DNA of 64,000 nt from Calothrix sp. FI2-JRJ7 (GCA_019359675.1 JAHHGX010000071.1:141962-205961), one strand, 5' to 3'. Shown: positions 25,710 to 34,715, counted from the stretch's first letter. Made by a program: numbers and translations. Notes: generated from the letters alone by a model not told the origin.

Positions 25710-25756
25710 GGGACGGGCAAGGATGCCCATCCCACAAGATGCCCATCCCACAAGAT
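25710..25756. repeat. GGGCAAGGATGCCC repeat with a 16-nt tandem duplication
   Basis: GGGCAAGGATGCCC is a short palindrome, followed by GCCCATCCCACAAGAT twice in tandem (25725-25740 and 25741-25756). A single copy of the same element is at 60609-60634. It lies in the leuC-leuD spacer. Confidence 0.75.
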
Positions 25757-25783
25757 TTCCAGTTAAAAATATTTAGAATTTGT

Positions 25784-26377
25784 ATGCCAAGTGAAGTAAA
25801 ATCAGTTTCTGGTCGCGCTATTCCTTTAGTAGGTAATGACATCGACACCGACCGTATTATTCCTGCGCGCTTTTTACGTTGTGTTACCTTTGACGGGTTA
25901 GGTGCCCATGCTTTTGAAGATGACCGTATTGCCCTCAAAGGTCAACATCCTTTCGACCAACCGCAATATCAAGGCGCCAATATTTTAGTAGTCAACCGTA
26001 ACTTTGGCTGTGGTTCATCGCGCGAACACGCACCGCAAGCTTTAGCAAAATGGGGTATTACTGCGGTAGTTGGTGAAAGCTTTGCCGAAATATTCTTCGG
26101 CAATTGCGTAGCTATGGGAGTCCCTTGTTTAACAGCCGATAGCGAAACTGTAAAACAAATCCAAGACCTAGTTAGCGCAAACCCAGAAATATCAGTAACA
26201 GTAAATCTAGAAACAATGCAAGTTCAATGTAATGACTTTACAGGCGCCGTCTCAATAAATGAAGGAGCAAGGAACATGTTTGTCTCTGGTTCCTGGGACG
26301 CATGTGGACAACTAGTAGCGCAAGCAGAACAAGTCAGAGCCACCGCAGCAAAATTACCCTACATAGCTTGGAAGTAA
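25784..26377 (+). CDS. leuD: 3-isopropylmalate dehydratase small subunit
   Basis: 197 residues from ATG at 25784 ([15 protein letters not shown]). A longer frame from 25739 starts inside the tandem repeat and is rejected. [14 protein letters not shown] and [15 protein letters not shown] are the LeuD swivel-domain motifs. Partner of the upstream LeuC; the pair is probably co-transcribed despite the repeat-filled spacer. Confidence 0.96.
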   Translation: MPSEVKSVSGRAIPLVGNDIDTDRIIPARFLRCVTFDGLGAHAFEDDRIALKGQHPFDQPQYQGANILVVNRNFGCGSSREHAPQALAKWGITAVVGESFAEIFFGNCVAMGVPCLTADSETVKQIQDLVSANPEISVTVNLETMQVQCNDFTGAVSINEGARNMFVSGSWDACGQLVAQAEQVRATAAKLPYIAWK

Positions 26378-26382
26378 AGTAG

Positions 26383-26442
26383 GGTGCGTGATGCCTACAA
26401 CAAATCATCAACAAACATTACAATCCTCAAGCATCACGCACC
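26383..26442. repeat. GGTGCGTGATGC palindromic repeat
   Basis: Inverted ends GGTGCGTGATGC/GCATCACGCACC, 60 nt overall, just after leuD. Confidence 0.75.
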
Positions 26443-26470
26443 ATCTAACATATAAAACCACCAAATTACC

Positions 26471-26768
26471 ATGATTGAAGCAAATCGTCCTTTTACTCCA
26501 GATTGGGTATCTCCCCCTGGTGATACTATTGCTGACTTTTTAGAAGAGCGCAATTGGACACAACCACGGGAACGCAGAACACTTGGGTTACACAGTAGAA
26601 CATATTAATCTACTTATTAATGGTAAGGTGCCTATAAACGAAGAAACCGCCTTGAAGCTAGAGCAAGTTTCGGGGAGTACAGCAGCATTTTGGCTTAATC
26701 GTGAAGCTCAGTATCGCAACAACCTTGCTCGAATAGAAGAAAACCGTTTGCAGGACAAAATCGCTTAG
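26471..26768 (+). pseudogene. HigA-like antitoxin, frameshifted
   Basis: Reading from ATG at 26471 gives MIEANRPFTPDWVSPPGDTIADFLEERNWTQ, the start of HigA/VapI-type helix-turn-helix antitoxins. The family continues as LGYTVEHINLLINGK...TALKLEQVSGSTAAFWLNREAQYR, but that part lies in another frame (from about 26583). The break is at about 26555-26580, where one helix is also scrambled. No HigB/RelE toxin is adjacent, so this is an orphan relic. Confidence 0.8.
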
Positions 26769-27129
26769 TAATTACAAGTTAAACAGTGCCAAAGGCTACA
26801 TTGGGTTTGCTTAAAGGCACTTTCAATGATAATATATACATAGTTACAAAACTTTTGCGGCGCAGAACAAAGTTTGTCAAGGTGCTTTTACAAAGATTTA
26901 TAAATAGAAAAATATTCAAAATTTGATTGTGGGGTGTCGTGAGCCACCCTAAATTTCAAATGGGCAGGGATGGTGATTTTACATTGCGGGAAAATTATTA
27001 ATTTTTATAACCTCCTGATAGTACTGCATAAAATTACGTTGATTGCTCCTATAAGATATTAGAAAACGATTTATGTTGACCTCGGATTACCGATTCCCAC
27101 TTTAATTATAATAATTTAAGGGTAAAAAA
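26769..27129. other. Intergenic region with one hairpin
   Basis: About 360 nt, AT-rich. AGTGCC (26785-26790) can pair with GGCACT (26816-26821). Nothing else was recognised; a promoter for the downstream gene is assumed. Confidence 0.4.
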
Positions 27130-27585
27130 ATGTCTTGTGATGCACTCAAAGCAATTTATACTATACAATTAGATTTACTAGCAGAGGCTGCTAAGATTGC
27201 GGCTTTGGTTTTACCTGATACTGAGTACAAGTTATTGTATCGGCAGGCTAGCTGTTTCGATGCTGCTTTTATTTTCCCAAAAAATCAATATCATTTGTTA
27301 GGTCAAAAAATTGGTAGCAATAACTTATCTATAACTTTCAAAAAAGAAAAACATATTGGCAAGAATGTCAACTTCAGTGTGTGCTTTTTCCCAAAAATTA
27401 ATACTATGACTTTATCCGGGTACTATTCTGAAGGAATGGCTCACCTTATTTATACGCCATTTAATAATCATTACTGGTTAAATGGGAAAGGGTATAAAAT
27501 TACTACTCCTGATTGTGTTGGAGAAAAATTTGAGTTGTTGGCGCCGAAGTTTTATACTTTTTTTGAAGAATTTTTTCTAGACTAA
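27130..27585 (+). CDS. Hypothetical protein
   Basis: 151 residues, no family recognised. No signal peptide or membrane helix. The N-terminus is helical (LKAIYTIQLDLLAEAAKIAALV), and the rest is aromatic-rich and mixed beta (FCFFPKINTMTLSGYYSEG, YTPFNNHYWLNGKGYK). The C-terminus is acidic. An AAGGG lies 6-10 nt before the ATG. The next gene begins after a palindromic repeat, so an operon is doubtful. Confidence 0.55.
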   Translation: MSCDALKAIYTIQLDLLAEAAKIAALVLPDTEYKLLYRQASCFDAAFIFPKNQYHLLGQKIGSNNLSITFKKEKHIGKNVNFSVCFFPKINTMTLSGYYSEGMAHLIYTPFNNHYWLNGKGYKITTPDCVGEKFELLAPKFYTFFEEFFLD

Positions 27586-27597
27586 GTAGCGTGCATT

Positions 27598-27627
27598 GGT
27601 GCGTGATGCTTTATTGTATTACGCACC
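27598..27627. repeat. Short GGTGCGTGATGC palindrome
   Basis: 30-nt compact copy of the GGTGCGTGA family immediately after the stop of the preceding gene; a likely terminator. Confidence 0.6.
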
Positions 27628-27647
27628 CAATATTCTAAGTATCTATT

Positions 27648-28124
27648 ATGACAAGTAATACAGCATCATATTTATATCAAGCAGCAACTGAATTTCTGGA
27701 ACAGGATGCTCAACAGCGTTTACATATACTTAAGCAATATGGAATCGCACGCTATACGTTTTTGCTACAAATGCGTTTGAATGAAGCTAATATAATTTGT
27801 GTAACGAGATATTTACAAAATGCTAGAGGATTAAAGTTTCCAAATTTGATAGGAGCAGATTTATCTGGTTTAATTTTGGATGGAGTTAATTTGATTCGCG
27901 GTAATTTGTCTGGCGCCAATTTAAGCAATACTAGTTTAGTCAAAGCTGACATGATATTTGTTAATTTTACTGGTGCCGATTTACGTAACGCTAATTTATC
28001 GGGCGCCACGCTTAATGAAACAATATGGCAAGATACATTAGTTACAGGATGCCAGCTTGATAATACTATTGGTTTGACACAGGCACAACGTCAAGGTTTG
28101 CTATCGTTGGGCGCCAAATTTTAA
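27648..28124 (+). CDS. Pentapeptide repeat protein
   Basis: 158 residues. A run of A(D/N)Lxx pentads begins near residue 68 (IGADLSGLILDGVNLIRGNLSG...) and continues to about residue 132, enough for three to four turns of the right-handed quadrilateral beta helix. The first 60 residues are helical and the last 20 form a cap (TQAQRQGLLSLGAKF). Such proteins are abundant in cyanobacteria and mostly of unknown role. The GGCGCC words in the gene encode the GA steps of pentads. Confidence 0.85.
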   Translation: MTSNTASYLYQAATEFLEQDAQQRLHILKQYGIARYTFLLQMRLNEANIICVTRYLQNARGLKFPNLIGADLSGLILDGVNLIRGNLSGANLSNTSLVKADMIFVNFTGADLRNANLSGATLNETIWQDTLVTGCQLDNTIGLTQAQRQGLLSLGAKF

Positions 28125-28125
28125 C

Positions 28126-28156
28126 CGTAGGTTGGGTGGAGGAACGCAACCCAACG
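28126..28156. repeat. GTAGGTTGGGT palindromic repeat
   Basis: Inverted GTTGGGT/ACCCAAC arms directly after a stop codon; same family as 2398-2436. Confidence 0.7.
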
Positions 28157-28257
28157 TATAATCTTGCCAAATTCAGCAATTACCACGACTATACATAATT
28201 TAAATATAGGTCAAAATAGAAGAAGGTAATTCCTCTATTAATAAAATTGTTTCAAAT

Positions 28258-28986
28258 ATGAGTAGTAGCAGCAACTTCCGCGAAGCTATTAACCAGGCAA
28301 AAAATCAAGCCCTGGTCGGTCCAAACGTAATTGCTAACGCCCTTCCTTTTGTGGGTGGGGGTCTTGTATTGACAGCTGTTGGCACATATGGCGGTTTGTA
28401 TATACGCCAAAATAACCCAAGTATCTTCTTTCCTACGTTTATTGCGGCGTTTGTTCTAGAACTCATACTTTTCTTTGTTGCCCAGAACGTTGCAGAGAAA
28501 GGTAACAACAAAGTAGCGCTACCCTTACTAGCAACCTATAGCCTTTTATCTGGCTATACGCTGAGTGGCATTGTCGCTGTAGCTTTGGGTACAAGGGGCG
28601 TAGGGATTGCAGGAATTGGGTTTGCAGCACTTGGTTGTGGAGTCACCTTTATTGGCGCCCGTCAAATTGGCTCTAACATGAGTGAATCTGATGGAATGGC
28701 GTTAAGTAAAACAATCAGCTTGGGGTTAATTGCTTTACTTGTAGTAATGCTAACCCAAGTTGTTTTCCGTATGTTTGGTGTGTATACACCAGGTTGGTTA
28801 GAAATTGGTATTTCGGGTATAGGAGTATTTTTGTTTGCAGGAGCAGCTGTAGTTGACTTCTACATTTTACCGCGCGCTTACCGTGATAATCAATATTTAA
28901 GTGCTGCGCTGTCAATGTACCTAACCTACATCAACTTGTTCATTTTTATCTTACGCTTACTAATTGCGCTAAATAGCCGCGATTAA
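28258..28986 (+). CDS. Bax inhibitor-1 family membrane protein
   Basis: 242 residues with a short hydrophilic N-terminus and seven hydrophobic segments. The last, LSMYLTYINLFIFILRLL, is the signature closing segment of the BI-1/YccA/YetJ family. AAVVDFYILPRAY carries the conserved acidic residue tied to calcium conductance in YetJ. It is an inner-membrane protein, possibly a pH-sensitive Ca2+ leak; that function is inferred from other family members. An intrinsic terminator follows 29 nt after the stop. Confidence 0.85.
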   Translation: MSSSSNFREAINQAKNQALVGPNVIANALPFVGGGLVLTAVGTYGGLYIRQNNPSIFFPTFIAAFVLELILFFVAQNVAEKGNNKVALPLLATYSLLSGYTLSGIVAVALGTRGVGIAGIGFAALGCGVTFIGARQIGSNMSESDGMALSKTISLGLIALLVVMLTQVVFRMFGVYTPGWLEIGISGIGVFLFAGAAVVDFYILPRAYRDNQYLSAALSMYLTYINLFIFILRLLIALNSRD

Positions 28987-29014
28987 TCTCTGACGGGATA
29001 TTATTTAATATTTT

Positions 29015-29040
29015 ACCGTGGTATTATGCCACGGTTTTTT
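29015..29040 (+). terminator. Intrinsic terminator after the BI-1 gene
   Basis: ACCGTGG/CCACGGT, 7 bp with a 7-nt loop, followed by six T. Confidence 0.85.
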
Positions 29041-29147
29041 ATTATGTAATGGGCGCCTTGATTGACGCAAATAAATATTCAATTTTGTCCAGATTTGTGA
29101 AATTACATAGCGAATATAAATTTCAGATGCACCCTGATTAACAGTTG

Positions 29148-29176
29148 CCTCAGTCTACTATAGACTGAGGTTTTTT
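29148..29176 (+). terminator. Second intrinsic terminator
   Basis: CCTCAGTCTA/TAGACTGAGG, a perfect 10-bp stem with a 3-nt loop followed by six T. It lies 107 nt beyond the first terminator with no ORF between, so it may end a small RNA. Confidence 0.8.
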
Positions 29177-29582
29177 ATTATTAAAATATAAAACTGTCAT
29201 TCTGAGCGCAGCGAAGAATCTAATGTTTAGTTATATATTCAGAGACTTAACTGCATTTGTCTTCTAAATCTCGCATATATTCCTTCAACACGCCCAAATT
29301 TTACCAGCTACAGAAGCATCTGATAATTTAAGTCTTTTTTTATTGTAGGTAATTGGAATGAGTCCATGTAAAAGATATATCTGATGACAATATATCTTCT
29401 TCCAAAATTTACCGAATTATTGCAGTATAATTACTTAAATTTAAAGTTATTGCTGTTTATTTTTATATTAATTCTAGAGGTAGGCACCAATTCTAAGCTC
29501 TCTTCTCTGTGCGCTCTGCGTCTCTGTGGTAAATATAATAAGAACGGGTTATAACTTTACTTTTAAAAAATTAAAATCTTTG

Positions 29583-29680
29583 AGATGCTACCCTGCGGGA
29601 AAACTGCGTTAACGTACCTCAGCATGACAGTTAAGATGCTACCCTGCGGGAAAACTGCGTTAACGTACCTCAGCATGACA
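29583..29680. repeat. Two 47-nt tandem repeats
   Basis: Copies at 29583-29629 and 29634-29680 are identical by eye and begin AGATGCTACCCTGCGGGAAA and end CAGCATGACA. The period is 51 nt. Confidence 0.85.
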
Positions 29681-29717
29681 ATTTATAATTTCTCTTACTT
29701 TTAAGATATTTTCTTAG

Positions 29718-29736
29718 CCCCCCGAAATTCGGGGGG
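29718..29736. terminator. CCCCCCGAAATTCGGGGGG hairpin
   Basis: A perfect palindrome 13 nt downstream of the ogdA stop on the minus strand; a probable terminator for that operon and also a known style of cyanobacterial repeat. Confidence 0.6.
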
Positions 29737-29749
29737 TTGGGGGGATTAA

Positions 29750-31402
29750 TTAGACTTTACAGGTTAAGTCGCCGGCTTTTTGGGAGAAGCGGGCGTTTTC
29801 GCGGTAGTCTACTGGGCAGTCTATGACTGCGGGTACGTCTTGGGCTAGTGCTTCTTTGAGGACGGGTATGAAGTCGGTTGCGGATGTTACTCTGTAGCCT
29901 TTTAGACCCATGCTTTCGGCGAATTTTACGAAGTCGGGGTTGCCGAAGTGGACGAAGGATGAGCGACCTTTACCGAAGTGGTTTTCTTGTTTCCATTCGA
30001 TTAGTCCGTAACCTCCGTCGTTGAATATTAAGGTTACAAATGGTGTGCCTACTCGCAGTGCGGTTTCTAGTTCTTGACAGTTCATCATGAACCCTCCGTC
30101 TCCTGTGGCTGCGATGACTTTACGGTTGGGATGTACTAGTTTGGCTGCTACGGCGCCTGGTATGGCTATACCCATTGCTGCGAAGCCGTTGGATATTATA
30201 CAGGTGTTGGGACTGTGGGCATGATAGTGACGGGCTATCCACATTTTGTGGGCGCCTACGTCTGATATTACGATGTCTTCTGGCCCCATTACTTGGCGCA
30301 TATCGTAGATTAATTTTTGGGGTTTTATTGGGAAACCGTCATCGGAAGCATATTGTTCGTAGTCTTCGCGGATGTTGTCGCGTAGGGTAAGGGAGTAGGG
30401 TTTTGGTTTGCCGTGTCTGTCGGCTACTTTTAATATTTCGTTTAATGAGTCTGATATGTCACCGACTACTTCAACTGTTGGTATATAGCTGCTGTCAATT
30501 TCTGCTGAGTTGGCGCCGATATGTATAATGGGTATTTTGCCGTCGGGGTTCCATTTTTTAGGCGAAAATTCTATGAGGTCGTAACCTATACAAATTACTA
30601 GGTCGGTGTTATCAAAACCGCAGCTAACGAAATCACGTTGTTGTAACCCAACTGCCCATAATGCTAAAGGGTGAGTGTAAGGAATTACACCTTTACCCAT
30701 AAATGTATTGGCTGTAGGAATATTTAGTTGAGTAGCAAATTGAGTGACTGCATCACTCGCTAAGGCGCGAATTGCTCCGTTTCCTACTAAAATAATTGGG
30801 TTAACTGCTTGAGAAATAGCAGCTGCGGCTGCACGGATACTAGCAAAAGATGCAAAGGTTTTGTCAGGTTTGTCGATGCGTAAAGGTTGACCATCTACTG
30901 GCATCGCGGCAATGTTTTCGGGTAAGTCGATATGCACTGCACCAGGTTTTTCGCTTTGCGATTTTTTGAAGGCTTTACGTACTAATTCGGGTGTGATGCT
31001 TGGTCGAACTATTTGTTTACTCCATTTAGTCACTGGGGCAAACATTGCTACTAAGTCTAAGTACTGGTGCGATTCTATATGCATTCTGTCAGTACCAACT
31101 TGTCCGGTTATTGCTACTAGCGGCGCCCCATCTAAGTTAGCATCGGCAACACCTGTCATTAAGTTGGTTGCACCTGGGCCTAGTGTAGAAAGACACACAC
31201 CTGCTTTCCCGGTTAGGCGCCCGTATACGTCAGCCATGAACGCTGCACCTTGTTCATGACGGGTAGTAATGAATTGAATCGAGGAATTTTTAAGTGCTTC
31301 GAGTACGTGTAAATTTTCCTCTCCAGGAAGACCGAATACGTACTGTACGCCTTCGTTTTCCAAGCATTTTACTAATAATTCTGCTGTATTCATTGTATTC
31401 AT
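29750..31402 (-). CDS. ogdA: 2-oxoglutarate decarboxylase (ThDP enzyme, annotated often as acetolactate synthase)
   Basis: 550 residues from ATG at 31402 (MNTMNTAELL), with AGGGG about 9 nt upstream; an extension to 31438 would overlap the upstream gene. The thiamine-diphosphate architecture is complete: N-terminal FGLPGEENLHVLEAL with the catalytic Glu in RHEQGAAFMAD, and C-terminal GDGGFMMNCQELETALR plus FNDGGYG. In Synechococcus PCC 7002 the homologous pair A2770/A2771 makes succinic semialdehyde from 2-oxoglutarate and oxidises it, closing the TCA cycle. The adjacent dehydrogenase is why this reading is chosen over acetolactate synthase. That assignment is inference from gene order. Confidence 0.85.
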   Translation of the reverse strand: MNTMNTAELLVKCLENEGVQYVFGLPGEENLHVLEALKNSSIQFITTRHEQGAAFMADVYGRLTGKAGVCLSTLGPGATNLMTGVADANLDGAPLVAITGQVGTDRMHIESHQYLDLVAMFAPVTKWSKQIVRPSITPELVRKAFKKSQSEKPGAVHIDLPENIAAMPVDGQPLRIDKPDKTFASFASIRAAAAAISQAVNPIILVGNGAIRALASDAVTQFATQLNIPTANTFMGKGVIPYTHPLALWAVGLQQRDFVSCGFDNTDLVICIGYDLIEFSPKKWNPDGKIPIIHIGANSAEIDSSYIPTVEVVGDISDSLNEILKVADRHGKPKPYSLTLRDNIREDYEQYASDDGFPIKPQKLIYDMRQVMGPEDIVISDVGAHKMWIARHYHAHSPNTCIISNGFAAMGIAIPGAVAAKLVHPNRKVIAATGDGGFMMNCQELETALRVGTPFVTLIFNDGGYGLIEWKQENHFGKGRSSFVHFGNPDFVKFAESMGLKGYRVTSATDFIPVLKEALAQDVPAVIDCPVDYRENARFSQKAGDLTCKV

Positions 31403-31425
31403 AATGTACTGCCCCTGTTCTCTAA

Positions 31426-32790
31426 TTATTTCTGCCACACTGTTTTAACATTTACAAACTCATGTATACCCTGGATACTTAGTTCGCGACCGTAACCAGA
31501 ACGTTTAATGCCCCCGAAAGGTAAGCGGGGGTCTGATTTTACCATGCCGTTTATAAATACTGAACCTGCTTCGATTTCGTTAATGAAGCGTTTTTGCTCG
31601 CTTTCATCGTTACTCCAAGCACTGGCGCCTAAGCCAAAGGGTATATCATTGGCAAGTTCAATAGCTGCGTCGATATCTTTGACTCGAAACAACATTGCCA
31701 CTGGCCCGAAGAATTCTTCTTTAGCAATGGGGTTTTCTTTAGAAATTTTTAAGATTGTTGGTGGATAAAAGTTGCCAGGACGATCGTCTATAGGATTACC
31801 CCCTGTTAATACTTTTGCTCCATTGTTGACGGCAGCTTTGACTTGCGAGTCTATATCTTGAAGGATATTGGGTGTCGCGAGTGGGCCGATGTCGGTGTCG
31901 GTTGACATGGGGTCGCCGATTTTTAAAGCCTGAAATTTTTGTAGGAGTAATTTTTCAAATTCCAGTGCTATTGTTTCAGTGACTATAAATCGTTTGGCTG
32001 CGATGCATGATTGTCCATTGTTCAACATGCGCGCGCTTGTGGCTGTTGTTGCTGCTAGCTCTAGGTCTGCACTCTCCATTACTATAAATGGGTCGCTTCC
32101 ACCTAGTTCTAATACGACTTTTTTAATTTGTTGCCCTGCTGCTGCTGCTAGTGAGGCGCCTGCTGGCTCGCTACCTGTTAGGGTTGCGGCTTTTACGCGG
32201 TCGTCGGTTATAATGTCGGCGACTTTGTTGGCGCCGATGAGGAAAGTTTGAAATACACCTGCCTCAAAGCCTGCTTTTTGGAAAATTTCTTCGATGGCTA
32301 TTGCACACTGAGGTACGTTCGAGGCATGTTTTAATATACCAACATTGCCTGCCATTAAAGCTGGCGCCGCAAAGCGAAAGACTTGCCAAAACGGGAAATT
32401 CCACGGCATTACAGCAAGAATAATACCTAATGGTTGGTAGCGAATAAAACTAGCGCTTGCATCTGTTTCTACACTTTTATCAGCTAGAAATTGCGGCGCC
32501 GTTTCGGCATAATAACGACAAACTAAAGCGCATTTTTCGACTTCAGCAATAGCACTTTTATAAGTTTTGCCCATTTCTAAAGTCATCAAAGCTGCAAATT
32601 TAGCTTTGTCTTGTTCTAAAATCTCTGCTGAAGAGTTCAGTAAATGCGAGCGCGTCTCGAAACTTGTGTGACGATATTTCAAAAATACCTGCTGTGCCAA
32701 ATCTATTTTGGCGCCTATTTCAGTATCATTGAGCGGCTCGAAAGTCCTGATTAGTTCCCCGGTAGCGGGATTTATAGTGGCTATTGCCAT
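31426..32790 (-). CDS. gabD: Succinic semialdehyde dehydrogenase
   Basis: 454 residues from ATG at 32790 (MAIATINPATGEL), set by a strong GGGAGGTG ribosome site 6-8 nt upstream. ALDH fold marks: PWNFPFWQ, the KHASNVP loop, the general-base Glu in VLELGGSDPF, the catalytic Cys in NNGQSCIAAKR and FGPVAMLF. It oxidises succinic semialdehyde to succinate with NAD(P)+. The downstream decarboxylase gene begins 23 nt later, so the two are an operon forming the cyanobacterial 2-oxoglutarate dehydrogenase bypass. A TATAAT on the minus strand at 32884-32889 is a possible -10. Confidence 0.9.
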   Translation of the reverse strand: MAIATINPATGELIRTFEPLNDTEIGAKIDLAQQVFLKYRHTSFETRSHLLNSSAEILEQDKAKFAALMTLEMGKTYKSAIAEVEKCALVCRYYAETAPQFLADKSVETDASASFIRYQPLGIILAVMPWNFPFWQVFRFAAPALMAGNVGILKHASNVPQCAIAIEEIFQKAGFEAGVFQTFLIGANKVADIITDDRVKAATLTGSEPAGASLAAAAGQQIKKVVLELGGSDPFIVMESADLELAATTATSARMLNNGQSCIAAKRFIVTETIALEFEKLLLQKFQALKIGDPMSTDTDIGPLATPNILQDIDSQVKAAVNNGAKVLTGGNPIDDRPGNFYPPTILKISKENPIAKEEFFGPVAMLFRVKDIDAAIELANDIPFGLGASAWSNDESEQKRFINEIEAGSVFINGMVKSDPRLPFGGIKRSGYGRELSIQGIHEFVNVKTVWQK

Positions 32791-33086
32791 GACAAACACC
32801 TCCCGTTAAGTACACCTATAGATAACATTTATTTTTGACTTAACCATTATGGTAATGAGCAAAAATTGATTATGTGTAACACTATTATAATTTTAGTGTC
32901 TGCCTATATAAACCGGGTTTTTTTATTAGATTGCAATAAAAATGACAATTTTGCTTAAAAACCCCGTTTATTGCAATTATTTTAGATTTAAAATTTACAA
33001 TGTTAATTAGTATATATATTTAAAAACAATCATTTGTATATTTACTTATTCAGTATTTGTACTGATGAAAGTAATGTAATTATAAA
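32791..33086. other. Intergenic region with degenerate composite repeat
   Basis: About 300 nt holding the TCA-bypass operon leader. A degenerate AAACCGGGTTT...AAACCCCGTTT element at 32910-32970 has the AATAAAAATGACAATTTTGC core of the composite repeat. Confidence 0.55.
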
Positions 33087-34715
33087 TTAGTGCATCCTTG
33101 TTTGATATACTTTTACTAGGCGGTCAATACCTTTAAAGCGGTACTCGCCCATTTCGTAAAATGAAGAATTGGAATTAAGAAGTTGGTAAGTTGCTTCACT
33201 TATGACGCATTCACCTGGTGGACATACACTTTCTAAACGTGATGCTAAATTAATTGTTGCTCCTAATGCGGTGTATTCTACCCGTTGCGAACTCCCAACA
33301 TCACCAACAACGGCTTTACCACTGTTAATTGCTATTCGTAATTGCAAAGGTTCTTGCCAGAAGTTATTGGCATTTAGATTCTCTAACCTAATTAACATTC
33401 CTTGTGCAGCAGCAACCGCACGTTCTGCATGGTCGGGCTGTAGTTCGGGGGCGCCGAAAAAAGCCATGATACAATCACCTATATATTTATCTAAAGTGCC
33501 ACCATAGGCAAAAACCTCTTGAAGCATTTCTTCAAATAAATTATTGAGCATTTCGGCAATTTGCGTTGGTGTCATCCGTTCGGAAATAGCCGTAAATCCA
33601 ACAATATCGGCGAATAAAATGCTAATTTCGCTTTCTTTGGGTGGTAAACGTCCATCGGGTAAAGCACCAACCTCGATTAATTGCTGAACAACTGCTGGTG
33701 AATGATATCGTTCTAAACGGTGACGTATTACTTCTTCGCTTTTGAGTTTTTCTGCTAGCAACCAACGTTGAACGCTCGATGCTACGATATTTGCTAGCGC
33801 TGAGAAAAAACTTAACTCTTGCTCACCTTCTGCTTCCCAATGGTATGAAGAAAGATGCGCGTCTGCATATAAAACGCCAACTACTTTATTTTCATCCCAC
33901 AGAGGTACAGCCATTGCGCTGCGTATATCGTTTATTAATATGCTGTGTTCGCTTGCAAATCTTTCGTCGTTTTGGGCATCGGCAATTTGAATCGCTATTT
34001 TTTCTTCAAATACTTTTTGGCAAATACTGCGACTTACCCAACTGCCATCTGCTGAGAGTTTTTTTTCTTTAGCAGAAATTCGTACTGCTGCACTTATTAA
34101 TTCTAGCTTGCCACAGCCTTTAACGTCGATTAATAGCGCTAAACGGTCTATACTGTCTAAGTAGCGAAATACAACTTCCTGTACTTGTGCAAAAATTTCT
34201 TCTATTGACGCAGCAGCAGAAAGATTTTTCGCGATGTTTACTAAATCCTTAAGACGCGCAATTGTTTTGTCTTTGTTACTATCGCTACCTGAGTTTCCTT
34301 GTGCTTCTATCCAGCTTTCTCGCAACTGCTTGACGTTTCGCAATATAGTTCGCTGTTCTCCTGTTTCTGAGAACCCTGGCGCCTGAAGACGATAATCATT
34401 ATCTTTGAGAAGAACAAGCAGGCTGATGTTGCCCAACCATATTACATCGCCATGATAGAATTTTTGTGGCGCCGTAATCATTTTATCATTAACGTGTGTC
34501 CCGTTTTTGCTTCCTAAATCCTCAACTGTCCATGTATCGTCAGGTGCTTTTACTAAACGAGCATGATAGCGAGAAATTCCGCCAAACGGTAAATATAAGT
34601 CGCATTCCGGTAGACGACCAATTGTAAACACATCTTGATGCACTTCTACCGTTCTATCGGTGTTTCCCTCTTTGAGTCGTAGCTTCAGGTGGGTCATGGG
34701 TGACGAAAACTCCAT
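33087..34715 (-). CDS. FHA-GAF class III adenylate cyclase
   Basis: About 542 residues from ATG 34715; ATG 34697 (MTHLKL) is an alternative with GGAG upstream. An FHA domain (FTIGRLPECDLYLPFGGISRYHARL, then SKNGTHVN) covers about residues 15-90. A GAF domain follows about 155-325. The cyclase domain runs from EISILFADIVGFT (metal Asp) through GGTLDKYIGDCIMAFFG (second metal Asp, adenine-selecting Lys) to VEYTALGATINLASRLE. It makes cAMP. The FHA domain implies input from a Ser/Thr-phosphorylated partner, and the GAF domain may bind a cyclic nucleotide. No partner kinase is in the window; a CRP-type effector lies at 56.5 kb. Confidence 0.9.
   Translation of the reverse strand: MEFSSPMTHLKLRLKEGNTDRTVEVHQDVFTIGRLPECDLYLPFGGISRYHARLVKAPDDTWTVEDLGSKNGTHVNDKMITAPQKFYHGDVIWLGNISLLVLLKDNDYRLQAPGFSETGEQRTILRNVKQLRESWIEAQGNSGSDSNKDKTIARLKDLVNIAKNLSAAASIEEIFAQVQEVVFRYLDSIDRLALLIDVKGCGKLELISAAVRISAKEKKLSADGSWVSRSICQKVFEEKIAIQIADAQNDERFASEHSILINDIRSAMAVPLWDENKVVGVLYADAHLSSYHWEAEGEQELSFFSALANIVASSVQRWLLAEKLKSEEVIRHRLERYHSPAVVQQLIEVGALPDGRLPPKESEISILFADIVGFTAISERMTPTQIAEMLNNLFEEMLQEVFAYGGTLDKYIGDCIMAFFGAPELQPDHAERAVAAAQGMLIRLENLNANNFWQEPLQLRIAINSGKAVVGDVGSSQRVEYTALGATINLASRLESVCPPGECVISEATYQLLNSNSSFYEMGEYRFKGIDRLVKVYQTRMH

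Larger units (their letters stand above)
28987..29749. other. Intergenic region rich in terminators and repeats
   Basis: About 760 nt without a gene. It holds two intrinsic terminators, a TGTCATTCTGAGCG copy (29194-29222), a CTCTGTGCGCTCTGCGTCTC tract near 29500, the 47-nt tandem repeat and a final CCCCCCGAAATTCGGGGGG hairpin. The piece between the two terminators (29041-29147) could be a short RNA, but no promoter was identified. Confidence 0.5.

Noticed and set aside
25739..26377. Longer leuD start
   Set aside because: The extra codons come from the tandem 16-nt repeat; LeuD normally begins near MPSEVKS.
26471..26768. Functional toxin-antitoxin module
   Set aside because: The frame is broken and no toxin gene is adjacent.
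29750..31438. Acetolactate synthase as primary call
   Set aside because: The adjacent succinic semialdehyde dehydrogenase matches the known 2-oxoglutarate decarboxylase pair better.
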